Assembly (NCBI RefSeq): GCF_002760435.1
Contig: NZ_AUUU01000075.1
Span: 1-37,531, forward strand
Reading direction: 5' to 3'
Length of the DNA: 37,531 nucleotides
Source: Clostridium sp. LS
Lineage (GTDB): Bacteria; Bacillota; Clostridia; Clostridiales; Clostridiaceae
The position numbers and the translations under genes are program-made. Shown one piece after another: positions 1-8,296 of this stretch (within the stretch, counting starts at the first letter, position 1; each line of letters starts with the position of its first letter). The notes beneath the pieces are model-generated. The model did no database searches, was not told the DNA's origin, and was given only the letters and a program-made list of their open reading frames with translations.

Positions 1-130
1 CTGCTAGCCAAATACAAGATTTGGAGCATCACTTTTGGACTCTCACTTATAATAGGGCAGCTATGAGGGCAATTCGCCTCCTTGTCTGATGAAAAATATC
101 CACGACAATTGTGGACTTGTTATTTATTTT
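1..130 (+). other. Possible 3' end of a structured RNA with weak terminator
   Basis: No reading frame stands out here. Several short stems can be drawn: CCAAAT/ATTTGG at 8-13 and 19-24; a GGCAG/TTGTC stem (57-61 with 82-86, including wobbles) enclosing GAGG/CCTC; and TCCAC/GTGGA at 99-103 and 111-115 followed by a T-rich stretch. This could be the end of a small RNA or of an untranslated region cut by the window edge. I do not recognise the family (6S, SRP and tmRNA were considered without a convincing match). Confidence 0.2.
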
Positions 131-217
131 CATGTGCCTTAAAGAAAAAGAATATTCTATAATCTTAGTGCAAAAGATATTATTGATAATTAATTTTTTA
201 AAAGGAGGCTAGCAACT

Positions 218-397
218 ATGGATAAAGAACGTGCACAAGAAATTTTTTCTTCCCCTAACATGATTAATGTAACCTATCATGGAACACCAATTTATATTGA
301 AAGTATAAATAACAATGCAGGAACTGCTAATATACATTTTCTAAATAACCCTAAGAATACAGAAGAAGTATTAATAACTAATCTGCAGGAGGGGTAA
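218..397 (+). CDS. sspH: H-type small acid-soluble spore protein
   Basis: A 59-residue protein of the SspH family, small DNA-associated proteins made in the forespore. The start MDKERAQEIFSSPNMINVTY matches the conserved N-terminus of the family (xxRAxEIxxSPxMxNVTYxGxPIYI), followed by GTPIYIE and a C-terminal half rich in Asn and Glu, ending in NLQEG. Length (about 60 aa) is typical. A strong Shine-Dalgarno, AAAGGAGG at 201-208, sits about 9 nt before the ATG. It is a single gene followed by a hairpin at 411-433. In Bacillus these genes are transcribed by the forespore sigma factors; a CTATAAT box at 157-163 could be the -10 element, but I could not fix a matching -35. The gene supports assignment to a spore-former. 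Confidence 0.93.
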   Translation: MDKERAQEIFSSPNMINVTYHGTPIYIESINNNAGTANIHFLNNPKNTEEVLITNLQEG

Positions 398-410
398 AAA
401 TAAAACTTTA

Positions 411-433
411 ACTGACCATGATTTGTGGTCAGT
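411..433. terminator. Hairpin terminator between sspH and the convergent gene
   Basis: Perfect 8-bp stem ACTGACCA (411-418) / TGGTCAGT (426-433) with a 7-nt loop, 14 nt after the sspH stop, followed by a T-rich but interrupted tail. It also lies just beyond the stop of the convergent gene at 492, so it could serve both. A very similar stem recurs at 24623-24646. Confidence 0.5.
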
Positions 434-491
434 CATTGTTGTCTTACTTTATTTTAACTAATATACTATCCAAAAATTATTTAAACTATTA

Positions 492-1100
492 TTAATCTGA
501 ATAGCAGCTATTGATTATTGCTTTAATTTCTGTGGCTGATTCACATCCTGATAAAATAACCAATTGATCAGTAAAATTATTATCAAATATCTGGCAATAG
601 AATTCCTTACTCATTTCATCCACATACTCATAATTATTTTCTAACTTTTTTAATAAAGCTTCTTCTTCTTGACCTGATTTATCTATAAAATAATATGTAT
701 TAAATTTACTTACAATTCCCTCTATTTTCTTAAAATTATCTCTATTCAAGGCAAACGCGACAATATAATCTTTATCTGTCTTCTTAGATCCTTTTTTTAT
801 AGTTACACCAAACATGGTTACCTCAGGAATTTTCTTAATTTCAATTTTTTTATATAATATTTTTGCAGAATCTAAGTATTCAATTATTTCACTAAATGTA
901 ACTTGCGGCCTTCCCTGATTTCCGCTGTATAATAATCTAGAATCCACAACTACCATACATAGATCATTCCCAATTAGCTCACTTAAAACCTTTACTTTAA
1001 ATTCATCCCTTTGTTTCACTCCATAGTATTCTATAAAAGTTTTAACTCTATCTTCATCTTCTTCGCTTCTTACCTTTAACTTATTTTTACCAAAAAACAT
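492..1100 (-). CDS. Hypothetical cytoplasmic protein
   Basis: A 202-residue protein that I do not recognise. It begins MFFGKNKLKVRSEEDEDRV, has no signal peptide and no membrane segment, and is rich in Lys, Glu, Ile and Asn. It looks like a soluble alpha/beta protein; a central stretch around residues 85-120 (Lys-rich with VTMFGVTIKKG, then YIVAFALNR) and a terminal LVILSGCESATEIKAII are the most distinctive parts. The start is supported by AGAGGAGAAG a few bases upstream of the ATG. It is transcribed on its own, divergent from nothing nearby, and ends convergently with sspH. No function is proposed. Confidence 0.75.
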   Translation of the reverse strand: MFFGKNKLKVRSEEDEDRVKTFIEYYGVKQRDEFKVKVLSELIGNDLCMVVVDSRLLYSGNQGRPQVTFSEIIEYLDSAKILYKKIEIKKIPEVTMFGVTIKKGSKKTDKDYIVAFALNRDNFKKIEGIVSKFNTYYFIDKSGQEEEALLKKLENNYEYVDEMSKEFYCQIFDNNFTDQLVILSGCESATEIKAIINSCYSD

Positions 1101-1162
1101 ATTTTACTTCTCCTCTAATCAATAATATATAATTATTATAATATATAAGATATTAAAGATAA

Positions 1163-1179
1163 ATGGGATTCTAACCCAT
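1163..1179 (-). terminator. Weak hairpin downstream of ribokinase
   Basis: ATGGG (1163-1167) pairs with CCCAT (1175-1179); read on the minus strand it lies about 50 nt past the ribokinase stop and is followed by TTTATCTTT. The stem is short, so this is tentative. Confidence 0.3.
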
Positions 1180-1227
1180 AAAAATCAGTACAAAACTCAT
1201 GTATTAATCCGTCAGAGTACAAAAATA

Positions 1228-2163
1228 TTATAATCTTCTACTGCACTGGCTGGTATTAATAAACTCATTAACAGCCTCAAAAGTTGGCATTGCCTCTTGC
1301 GCACCTAATGCAGTTGTTGAAATAGCACCTACAGCATTCCCAAATTTTACGCATTCTTCTAAGGGCTTATCTTGTGCTAAAGCAAAAGCAAAGCCAGCAT
1401 TAAATGAATCTCCCGCCGCTGTAGTATCCACTGTATTAACTTTAAATCCAGGGATATTAGTATACTCATTCATTTTAATAATTGCAGCACCTTTACTTCC
1501 AAGCTTAGGAATTACTACCTTTACTCCTTTATCTAAAAGTACTTGCGCTGCCTTTTTTAATTCCTCTTCACTTTTAATATTTATGCCCGTTAAAGCTTCT
1601 ATTTCTGTTTCATTAGGAGTTATATAATCAATATACTTAAAAATCTCATCAGGCAGCTTTGTTGCTGGTGCCGGATCTAGGATGATTGTTTTTCCCCTAT
1701 TTTTTAATTTCTTCATAGTATCAATTACTGTAATCATTGGAATTTCTAATTGAAATAAAAATATGTCTGCTTCAACTATTGTATTCCACTTACTTTCAAT
1801 ATACTTTATGTCTACTGCACCATTGGCTCCAGGGATAATAATTATATTATTTTCTCCTCTATAATTTACTTGAATTACCGCTATTCCTGATGATATTCCT
1901 TTTTCTACATGTAAACAATTATAATTTACGTTATTATCTTTTAGGACTTCTAAGTACTTACTTCCATATATATCCTCTCCAACTTTTCCTACCATAATTA
2001 CTTTTGCACCTAATCTTCCTAAAGCAACTGCTTGATTTGCTCCTTTCCCTCCTGGGAAAGTTTTAAAACTGTTTCCCAAAATAGTTTCACCTGGCTTTGG
2101 AAACTCTTCAACAGCTGTTACTAAATCCATATTTAAGCTTCCAATAACGCATAAACTTTTCAT
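1228..2163 (-). CDS. rbsK: Ribokinase (PfkB family)
   Basis: A PfkB-family sugar kinase of 311 aa, the usual ribokinase length; it phosphorylates D-ribose to ribose 5-phosphate with ATP in the cytoplasm. Residues 1-12 (VIGSLNMD) and the PfkB signature GGKGANQAVALGRLG (38-52) form the sugar-binding lid region. The C-terminal signature DTTAAGDSFNAGFA (246-259) contains the anion hole and catalytic Asp252. The longest frame begins at a GTG at 2175, but that codon lies inside the ribosome binding site GAGAGGTGAG (2171-2180), so the ATG at 2163, 7 nt after it, is the real start. No ribose transporter or RbsD/RbsR is adjacent, so it stands alone. Another sugar specificity within PfkB is possible. 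Confidence 0.88.
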   Translation of the reverse strand: MKSLCVIGSLNMDLVTAVEEFPKPGETILGNSFKTFPGGKGANQAVALGRLGAKVIMVGKVGEDIYGSKYLEVLKDNNVNYNCLHVEKGISSGIAVIQVNYRGENNIIIIPGANGAVDIKYIESKWNTIVEADIFLFQLEIPMITVIDTMKKLKNRGKTIILDPAPATKLPDEIFKYIDYITPNETEIEALTGINIKSEEELKKAAQVLLDKGVKVVIPKLGSKGAAIIKMNEYTNIPGFKVNTVDTTAAGDSFNAGFAFALAQDKPLEECVKFGNAVGAISTTALGAQEAMPTFEAVNEFINTSQCSRRL

Positions 2164-2203
2164 AGTATGACTCACCTCTCATCTTCGAACTTGTGCTAAA
2201 TTA

Positions 2204-2233
2204 AATATACCACTTTTGATTATAGATAAACAA
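2204..2233 (-). promoter_or_regulatory. Candidate sigma-A promoter for ribokinase
   Basis: On the minus strand TTGTTT (2228-2233) and TATATT (2204-2209) are separated by 18 bp, about 40 bp before the ribokinase start. Elsewhere in the 2164-2477 gap there is a TATAAT at 2313-2318 on the plus strand that may belong to the glycosyltransferase promoter, but its -35 is poor. Confidence 0.35.
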
Positions 2234-2477
2234 CATATAAGCTGCACTTGAGTGTATATTAACTGAAAATTTATTTAACTTATATATAACACGTCCCTTT
2301 ACCACTATATGGTATAATATTGGCGCAGTAATAATATTTAAAGAAGTGTTTATATAATATATAAGATTAGCTTTTTAAATTAATATTAATCATTTTATTT
2401 AATTTCGATTTTAGAATATATAATCAAAATTTACAGAAACTAAACAATGATAATAATAAAATGAGAGGAGACTTTTT

Positions 2478-3497
2478 ATGAATACAATTAATATGCTTTC
2501 TTCGGCTGAAAAAGTTAAAGGTCAAGGAGTTTTATCAGCTTACATTGAGCAAGTTAATTTAGTTAAAAACGGACTCAAAGATAATTATACTGTTAAAGTA
2601 AATAGCTCCAATTTGCGTGGTATTGTTCATTATCATACAATTGATTTTAAATTTTTTTTAAGCATACCTTTCTCAAAGCTCCTAGGTACAAGTGTAGCCT
2701 ATGTTCATTTTGTACCAGAGACCATAGAAGAAAGTCTTAAACTACCTATTCCTATAAAAAAAATATTCTACAAATATATAATTTGGTTTTATAAAAGTGT
2801 TGATCATTTAGTTGTTGTTAATCCATATTTTATTGACGTTCTTAAGAATTATAAAATTAACGAACAAAAAGTAACCTATATTCCTAACTTTGTATCTGAG
2901 GATAGTTTTTATAGATATGATAAAGAAAAAATCAATAATATAAAAAAAGATTATGAAATACCATTAGACAAATTTGTTGTCCTAGGGGTTGGTCAAGTTC
3001 AGACCAGAAAAGGTGTTATGGATTTTATTGAAGTTGCTAAAAGCCTTCCACATATTCAATTTATATGGGCTGGAGGTTTCTCCTTCGGACCAATAACTGA
3101 TGGGTATAAAGAACTAAAAAAAGTAATATTAAATCCACCTGAAAATGTTAAATTTTTGGGCATTATAAATAGAGATAAAATGAATGATATATACAATATT
3201 TGTGACCTAATGTTCTTACCTTCATATAATGAATTATTCCCTATGTCCATTCTTGAAGCTATGGCTTTAAAAATTCCTGTGCTTTTAAGGGATTTAGATA
3301 TATATCATAATATTTTATTTGATAATTATTTAAGTGGGAAAAATACCTTAGAATTTATAAAACTTATAAATTCTCTCGAGAAAAAGGACGATAATTATTC
3401 CACTGCATCTAACAACTCCTGGAAATGTCATAAATTCTATTCAAAGGACTATGTATTAAAAATGTGGAAACAGTTTTACGATACTATATCATCATAA
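2478..3497 (+). CDS. Family 4 glycosyltransferase, probably glycolipid type
   Basis: A 339-aa retaining GT-B glycosyltransferase of family GT4. The N-terminal Rossmann domain starts INMLSSAEKVKGQGVLSAY, a form seen in short firmicute GT4 enzymes; the C-terminal domain begins near residue 165 (VVLGVGQVQTRKG) and carries the EX7E nucleotide-sugar motif in NELFPMSILEAMA (near residue 255). No signal peptide or membrane helix is visible. It is followed after 27 nt by a LafC/YbhN-like membrane protein on the same strand, which resembles the glycolipid (lipoteichoic acid anchor) gene order of other Firmicutes. A role as the second glycosyltransferase of a diglycosyl-diacylglycerol pathway is therefore inferred; other envelope glycan substrates remain possible. 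AGAGGAG precedes the ATG. Confidence 0.72.
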   Translation: MNTINMLSSAEKVKGQGVLSAYIEQVNLVKNGLKDNYTVKVNSSNLRGIVHYHTIDFKFFLSIPFSKLLGTSVAYVHFVPETIEESLKLPIPIKKIFYKYIIWFYKSVDHLVVVNPYFIDVLKNYKINEQKVTYIPNFVSEDSFYRYDKEKINNIKKDYEIPLDKFVVLGVGQVQTRKGVMDFIEVAKSLPHIQFIWAGGFSFGPITDGYKELKKVILNPPENVKFLGIINRDKMNDIYNICDLMFLPSYNELFPMSILEAMALKIPVLLRDLDIYHNILFDNYLSGKNTLEFIKLINSLEKKDDNYSTASNNSWKCHKFYSKDYVLKMWKQFYDTISS

Positions 3498-3524
3498 GAA
3501 ATTTTAAATTTAGGAGAAGTACAA

Positions 3525-4553
3525 ATGAAGAATAAAGTGTTTAATTCAATCGTCATATTTGTTTCTGCTTGTATCTTTTTATCCTTTTTCCTATTTACTA
3601 AAGGCTTAACTTCCATAGTCCAGGAACTAAAAACATTAAGCCCATTATGGCTAATATCCGCTTTAATTTTAATGGTCTTGTTTTGGATATTTGAAATGTT
3701 AGTTTTATATGTAATAACAAAAAATTTTCATAAAACAGATAAATTGCTTATTAAATGTTTTCATTTCGAAATGGTTGGTGTATATTTTGGCGCTGTTACT
3801 CCATTTGCTGCTGGAAGCCATCCAGCCCAATTGTATTCAATGACAGAAAGTGGTGTTCCTGCTGGCGTATCTGGCTCTATTTTAATGATTAAGTTCATGT
3901 TACATCAATTTATAAATATAGCTATTTTAATTTTAGCATTCATATTTAAATTTAATTATTTTCACTCAAATGTACCTTATTTTATATATTTTTTTATTTC
4001 AGGTCTAATTGTTCATATTATAATAATGATATTTATGATATTATTTTCACTTAACATCAATCTAACTAAAAATATACTAATATTCATATTTAAAATATTA
4101 AAAAGAGTCCGGCTAATAAAAGATACACAAGATATTTATAAAAAAATTGAAATTGAGTTAGGTAATTTTCACGAAAATATATCATTAATATTTAAGAATA
4201 AACGAATGTGCATTAAAGCATCTATATTAACAGTTCTTCAGTGGATAGCATTTTTTAGTATTCCTTATTGTATTTATAGAAGTTATAGCTTTAATTCTCA
4301 TGATTTATTCACCATGATAGCAGCCCAGATATTTCTAATAAATTTTATGGCAATTATTCCTCTTCCCGGTGCCGAAGGAGGTGCTGAAGGCGGATTTTAT
4401 TTAATTTATAGCTTATTTTTTGAAAATGGTACAATAATAACAGCAATTTTTATATGGAGAATGTTAACTTATTACTTATCAATTGTTGCAGGAAGTGTAT
4501 TTACTTTGCTGATCCCAAATAAAAATCTGAAGAAAAAAAGAGAAGCTAAGTAA
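3525..4553 (+). CDS. YbhN/LafC-like multi-pass membrane protein (UPF0104)
   Basis: A 342-aa integral membrane protein of the lysylphosphatidylglycerol-synthase transmembrane / flippase-like family (UPF0104). About eight hydrophobic segments are visible. The hallmark motifs are GVYFGAVTPFAAGSHPAQLY (around residues 84-103) and the C-terminal IIPLPGAEGGAEGGF (about residues 282-296), both diagnostic for the family. There is no cytoplasmic LPG-synthase domain, so it is not MprF. It forms a two-gene unit with the preceding GT4 (27-nt gap, AGGAGAAG before the ATG). In Listeria the related LafC supports glycolipid/LTA synthesis; the same role is inferred here, perhaps moving or organising glycolipid in the membrane. 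Confidence 0.78.
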   Translation: MKNKVFNSIVIFVSACIFLSFFLFTKGLTSIVQELKTLSPLWLISALILMVLFWIFEMLVLYVITKNFHKTDKLLIKCFHFEMVGVYFGAVTPFAAGSHPAQLYSMTESGVPAGVSGSILMIKFMLHQFINIAILILAFIFKFNYFHSNVPYFIYFFISGLIVHIIIMIFMILFSLNINLTKNILIFIFKILKRVRLIKDTQDIYKKIEIELGNFHENISLIFKNKRMCIKASILTVLQWIAFFSIPYCIYRSYSFNSHDLFTMIAAQIFLINFMAIIPLPGAEGGAEGGFYLIYSLFFENGTIITAIFIWRMLTYYLSIVAGSVFTLLIPNKNLKKKREAK

Positions 4554-4646
4554 TAAAATAACATAGCTTTTGAAAATTTAATTTTTAATTTGCAAAAATA
4601 TTATAATAGAATTAATGAACTTGCGATTAGTATAGTTTTAAGTGAT

Positions 4647-4694
4647 AAATTATAAGTTATAAGCTTTTCTTCCTTAACTTATAACTTATAATTT
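4647..4694. terminator. Long AT-only inverted repeat, bidirectional terminator
   Basis: Two perfect 17-nt arms (4647-4663 and 4678-4694, core TTATAAGTTATAAG) separate the convergent glycolipid unit and the NRAMP gene, with a 14-nt loop and T5 after the right arm. The right arm plus following bases resembles the sequence just downstream of the fructose-bisphosphatase stop (13177-13199). Confidence 0.6.
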
Positions 4695-4704
4695 TTAACT
4701 AATT

Positions 4705-5958
4705 CTATTTTACGAAAGTTGTTACTATAGGTTCAAAGGTTAACACAATAGTCAACATAATTAACACTACAATAGTTACCCAGCCTATTATATTTTTAGC
4801 TCTTGTATTAACATACTCTCCCATGATTTCTTTGTTGTTTACCATAAGCATCATACAAATTAATACTACTGGAAGTAAAACACCATTAATAATCTGCGAC
4901 CCCAATGTTATTTGAATTAAAGGCGCTCCAGGTATTAATATAATTACAATTCCAACTATAACTATTACAGTGAATAAAGTGAAAAATTCTGGTGCCTCTT
5001 TTATGGTTTTATCTATTCCAGCTTCAAAACCAAAAGCCTCACAAATGTAAAAAGCTGTAGCTAAAGGCAGTATTGTTGCTGAAAAAATAGATGCTATAAA
5101 AAGCCCAAAAGCAAAAATTTCAGAAGCAAATGCTCCAGCCAGCGGTTGAAGGGCTATTGCCGCATCTTTGGCTTCTTCTATTTGAACTCCACTTTTATTT
5201 AATGTAGCTCCGCAAGCTACAACTATGAAGAACGCAACCACTACTGTAATAACACTACCAACAACAACATCCCAAATTTCATATTTAAAATCTTCAATTT
5301 TAAGTCCCTTTTCTATAACAGCTGACTGCATATAAAACTGCATCCAAGGTGCTATGGTAGTTCCAATCATACCTATAATCGTTCCTATATAACCATAATT
5401 CATTTCAATATCAGGATGAATTAGAGAACTGCCAATTTCATTCCAATTGGGCTTAGCCAAAAACGCTGAAGCAACATATGATAATAGAAATAAGCTAAAA
5501 ACCAAGAATAACTTTTCAGTTGTTTTATAGGTTCCCTTTACCACAAGAATCCACACTGCAATTGCCGCCAGAGGAACTGATACATATTTACTTACTCCAA
5601 AAATCTGCATACTTCCTGCAACTCCTGCAAATTCTGTAGCTGTATTTCCTATATCTGCGATAATTAATCCAACAAAAATAAAGAAAGTTATCCTAACGCC
5701 AAAATTTTCTCTAATTAAGTCTGCTAAACCTTTTCCAGTTACTATCCCCATTCTTGCGTTCATTTCCTGCACTACTAATAATACAATAAAACATGGAATT
5801 AGTGACCAAAGTAATTTGTAACCATAAGCAGCACCAGCTACAGAATATGTTGTTATTCCTCCTGCATCATTATCTACACTTCCCGTTATGATTCCTGGAC
5901 CTAAAATACTTAAAAATATTAGTAGATTTGCTACCCAGCTTTTTCTTTTTTCATTCAC
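4705..5958 (-). CDS. NRAMP-related divalent cation (probably Mg2+) transporter
   Basis: A 417-aa NRAMP (SLC11) family membrane protein with about 11 membrane segments. In TM1 the canonical metal-site motif DPGN is replaced: GSVDNDAGGITTY aligns Asp31 with the binding Asp but has Ala-Gly-Gly after it, so the Asn ligand is lost. In TM6 the canonical MPH is replaced by Ala-Pro-Trp (GTTIAPWMQF), removing the metal-selective Met. These changes are those described for the NRMT group of NRAMP-related magnesium transporters. The upstream gene, 15 nt away, encodes a soluble MgtE-N/CBS protein, which supports a Mg2+ role. The longest frame starts at a GTG that overlaps the Shine-Dalgarno GGGAGGTG; the GTG at 5958, about 5 nt after it, is preferred. 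Confidence 0.82.
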   Translation of the reverse strand: MNEKRKSWVANLLIFLSILGPGIITGSVDNDAGGITTYSVAGAAYGYKLLWSLIPCFIVLLVVQEMNARMGIVTGKGLADLIRENFGVRITFFIFVGLIIADIGNTATEFAGVAGSMQIFGVSKYVSVPLAAIAVWILVVKGTYKTTEKLFLVFSLFLLSYVASAFLAKPNWNEIGSSLIHPDIEMNYGYIGTIIGMIGTTIAPWMQFYMQSAVIEKGLKIEDFKYEIWDVVVGSVITVVVAFFIVVACGATLNKSGVQIEEAKDAAIALQPLAGAFASEIFAFGLFIASIFSATILPLATAFYICEAFGFEAGIDKTIKEAPEFFTLFTVIVIVGIVIILIPGAPLIQITLGSQIINGVLLPVVLICMMLMVNNKEIMGEYVNTRAKNIIGWVTIVVLIMLTIVLTFEPIVTTFVK

Positions 5959-5972
5959 TTTTTCACCTCCCA

Positions 5973-7196
5973 CTACGCCAATTTCTTGTTATGCTTAGTA
6001 ACCTCATAAACAATATCATTTAAGCTTACAATTCCGATTAAATGCATCTCATCATCAACCACAGGCATAGCAAGTAAATTATATTTTATTATTTCTCTTA
6101 GTAAATGACTTGTTTTTTCTTCATCTTTCACATATATAACATTTTTACTTATAATATCTTCTAATTTTTTATTGTGGGTAGAGATAATTATTTCCCTTAA
6201 TGATGCTACTCCAATGAGTTTATTCTCATTACTTACAGCATAAACATAATAGGCTTGTTCATCTTCTTCTGCATTGCGAATATGGTTTATTACATCTGAT
6301 ATTGTGTAATTAATTGGACATGAAATAAAATCAGTTGTCATTAAACTTCCAATTAAATCTTCCTCGTATTCCATAAGTTCTCTTATTTCATCTGAAGCTT
6401 CTTTCTCCATATTGCTAAGTAATTCCTCTGCCTTATCTTCTTTCAGACCATCTAATACATCAGCTGCTTCATCAGCTGGCATTTCTTCTAAAATATCAGC
6501 AACTTTATCAGTAGAAAGAGCCCTAATTAAGCTGACTTGTACATCTTCGTCCAATTCTTCGAGTACATCCGCAGCTTTTGCCGTATCTAAGCTTGAAAAA
6601 ATAATTGCTCCTGTATTTGTATCGAAATCCTCAATTATATCAGCAAGATCTGATGGATGAAGCGTATGCAGTTTATTATATGTTTTTGACAGAGAAATAT
6701 CACTTGAAGCAAAAACTGTTTCAATGTCATCCCATAACATTAATTTACTGTTTACTTCTAGTCCTAACATCTTTAACGGCTTTGCTATTCCAATTCTTCT
6801 TAATATTCCTTCAATTCCAATATCCACTGCTGCAATAAACATACCGGATTCAAGTATAATTAATCTAACGTCATTAGCTCTAACTACCTTTCTTCCATTA
6901 ACATCGATAATTTGTTTATCTAAAACATACTTTTTTAATAGTAGGTCGTTGCCTAATTCTTTTATTTTGATCTCGTTACAAATTAATGTATATTGTTTTT
7001 TTTCTTTAAAAACTTGGAAATTATCAAAATCAATAAACTTTATTCCATCTCTTGTTTTAATAACTGCTGTAGTTACTTTGGGATTTTTAAAACTCACATC
7101 AACAGCTAAATCCTTTAAAACCCCTACTATTTCGTTATTAGTTGAATAAATTTTTCTATCCAATATTCTACTCAAATATACACTTTTAAATTGCAT
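5973..7196 (-). CDS. PRC-barrel / MgtE-N / CBS-pair protein, likely Mg2+ sensor
   Basis: A 407-aa soluble protein. Residues about 1-165 hold PRC-barrel-like beta-rich segments (KIYSTNNEIVGVLKDLAVDV). Residues about 175-275 are an MgtE intracellular N domain with repeated acidic helices (HPSDLADIIED, AADVLEELDED, VADILEEMPADEAADVLDGL). Residues about 280-405 are a pair of CBS domains (SLMTTDFISCP, then IGIVSLNDIVYEV). The membrane channel domain of MgtE is absent: the protein stops after CBS2. Its stop nearly abuts the NRAMP-related transporter gene, so the two form an operon. In MgtE these domains bind Mg2+ and gate the pore, so this protein is inferred to sense Mg2+ and regulate the neighbouring transporter. 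AAGGAGAG lies 6 nt before the ATG. Confidence 0.85.
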   Translation of the reverse strand: MQFKSVYLSRILDRKIYSTNNEIVGVLKDLAVDVSFKNPKVTTAVIKTRDGIKFIDFDNFQVFKEKKQYTLICNEIKIKELGNDLLLKKYVLDKQIIDVNGRKVVRANDVRLIILESGMFIAAVDIGIEGILRRIGIAKPLKMLGLEVNSKLMLWDDIETVFASSDISLSKTYNKLHTLHPSDLADIIEDFDTNTGAIIFSSLDTAKAADVLEELDEDVQVSLIRALSTDKVADILEEMPADEAADVLDGLKEDKAEELLSNMEKEASDEIRELMEYEEDLIGSLMTTDFISCPINYTISDVINHIRNAEEDEQAYYVYAVSNENKLIGVASLREIIISTHNKKLEDIISKNVIYVKDEEKTSHLLREIIKYNLLAMPVVDDEMHLIGIVSLNDIVYEVTKHNKKLA

Positions 7197-7217
7197 TGTC
7201 CACTCTCCTTTCTCTAG

Positions 7218-7254
7218 AGGGTGTACTATGCAAAATTTAATACTGGTACACCCT
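7218..7254 (-). promoter_or_regulatory. Leader hairpin upstream of the MgtE-N/NRAMP operon
   Basis: A perfect 9-bp stem (AGGGTGTAC at 7218-7226 and GTACACCCT at 7246-7254) with a 19-nt loop lies immediately before the ribosome binding site of the operon and has no T-run, so it is not a simple terminator. The leader is up to about 200 nt. I looked for M-box riboswitch core sequences and did not see them. It may control translation or be an mRNA stability element. Confidence 0.4.
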
Positions 7255-7409
7255 ATCGAATTGCTAAAAATGAAATTTTAATTTTTACATTGCTATTTTT
7301 ATAGTACCAGGTATCATCCATTAAACTTATCACTCTCTTTAAGCTCAGATTTTGAAATGCTTTTAATACATTTTATTAAATGAATACATAAAAAGTGATT
7401 CATATAATA

Positions 7410-7430
7410 AAAAAAGAGCTTATAAAGCTC
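7410..7430 (-). terminator. Intrinsic terminator of the L,D-transpeptidase gene
   Basis: GAGCTT/AAGCTC stem with an ATA triloop (7416-7430); on the minus strand it is followed by seven T residues. It lies about 33 nt after the stop at 7463. Confidence 0.8.
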
Positions 7431-7462
7431 ATTATATATAAAACATAAGAATTTTCGTCTCT

Positions 7463-8152
7463 TTAATCTATTAAAATCATACCAAGTTTTTTGTAAAAAT
7501 CACGATCTATATTATGATTAATTGTAAGATTATTGTCTTTTCTAAATTTCATTACATACTGCTTCATACCTTCTCCATAAATTCCATCTAATTCACCTGG
7601 ATAATATCCTTTATCTTTCATTCTTCTTTGTACTTCCAAGACATCTGATCCTCTATCTCCTGGTTTTAATTTAACAAATCCTTTTTCAAAGGGACCATAT
7701 GGTCCTGCATATATAGCAACTATCATTCCATTTCTTACATATTCATACAATTCTTCAACATCAGTATTTTGCATTCTAATGCAGCCATGAGATGCTTCAG
7801 AGCCGATTGATCCCGGTTTATTTGTTCCATGAATTCCAAATTTCCCCCAAGGTACATTTAGTCCAATCCATCTTGTACCAAATCCACCGCTCCATTTGCC
7901 CATACGTACTACCTTCCAAGTACCAACTGGAGAAGGGGTTTCAGGCTTACCACTAGCTACGTAATATTTTTTAATGATTTTGTTATTCTCTTTATCAATT
8001 AAATATAGTTTTTCTTCACTTATATCTACTAATATGGCAAGATTATTATAATCAACTTTTGTTTCCGACTTTACAGTATTTTCACATATATTAAATAATA
8101 AAATAACTGTAAATATAAACAAAATACTTTTAAAAAGCCTTCCCATCTTCAA
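7463..8152 (-). CDS. L,D-transpeptidase (YkuD) with peptidoglycan-binding domain
   Basis: An exported cell-wall enzyme of about 229 aa. An N-terminal hydrophobic segment (FKSILFIFTVILLF) is a signal peptide or anchor. The YkuD domain (about 35-155) has the catalytic signature HGTNKPGS...SHGCIRM with His108 and nucleophile Cys124; it forms 3-3 crosslinks or anchors proteins. A C-terminal PG_binding_1 domain follows (about 162-225; LKPGDRGSDVLEVQRRMKDK). The longest frame starts at a GTG at 8161, but this overlaps the Shine-Dalgarno GTGAGG; TTG at 8152 is 8 nt after it and is preferred. ATG at 8146 is the alternative, though its spacing is long. It is flanked by terminators and is monocistronic. 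Confidence 0.87.
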   Translation of the reverse strand: MKMGRLFKSILFIFTVILLFNICENTVKSETKVDYNNLAILVDISEEKLYLIDKENNKIIKKYYVASGKPETPSPVGTWKVVRMGKWSGGFGTRWIGLNVPWGKFGIHGTNKPGSIGSEASHGCIRMQNTDVEELYEYVRNGMIVAIYAGPYGPFEKGFVKLKPGDRGSDVLEVQRRMKDKGYYPGELDGIYGEGMKQYVMKFRKDNNLTINHNIDRDFYKKLGMILID

Positions 8153-8247
8153 TTGATGCACCTCACTTTACAATTTATATAACCTAATATGTTCTTTAAT
8201 TTATTTTTATATTAATTGACTCTTTTTATACATTTTGAGCTTTTAAT

Positions 8248-8283
8248 AAAAAACTCCTACCTATTTTCAAGGCAAGAGTTTTA
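8248..8283 (-). terminator. Strong terminator of the CDF exporter gene
   Basis: Read on the minus strand, AAAACTCTTGCCT pairs with AGGTAGGAGTTTT (two G-T wobbles) and is followed by TTATT. It starts about 15 nt past the stop at 8297. Confidence 0.82.
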
Positions 8284-8296
8284 TTAGTGTATTGCA

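Noticed and set aside
6412..7149. Three plus-strand open frames inside the MgtE-N/CBS gene
   Set aside because: They are antisense shadows: Ser/Leu-rich translations, no ribosome sites, and fully covered by a gene with clear domains.
7197..7460. M-box (Mg2+) riboswitch upstream of the Mg2+ operon
   Set aside because: The conserved M-box core sequences were not seen on the minus strand.
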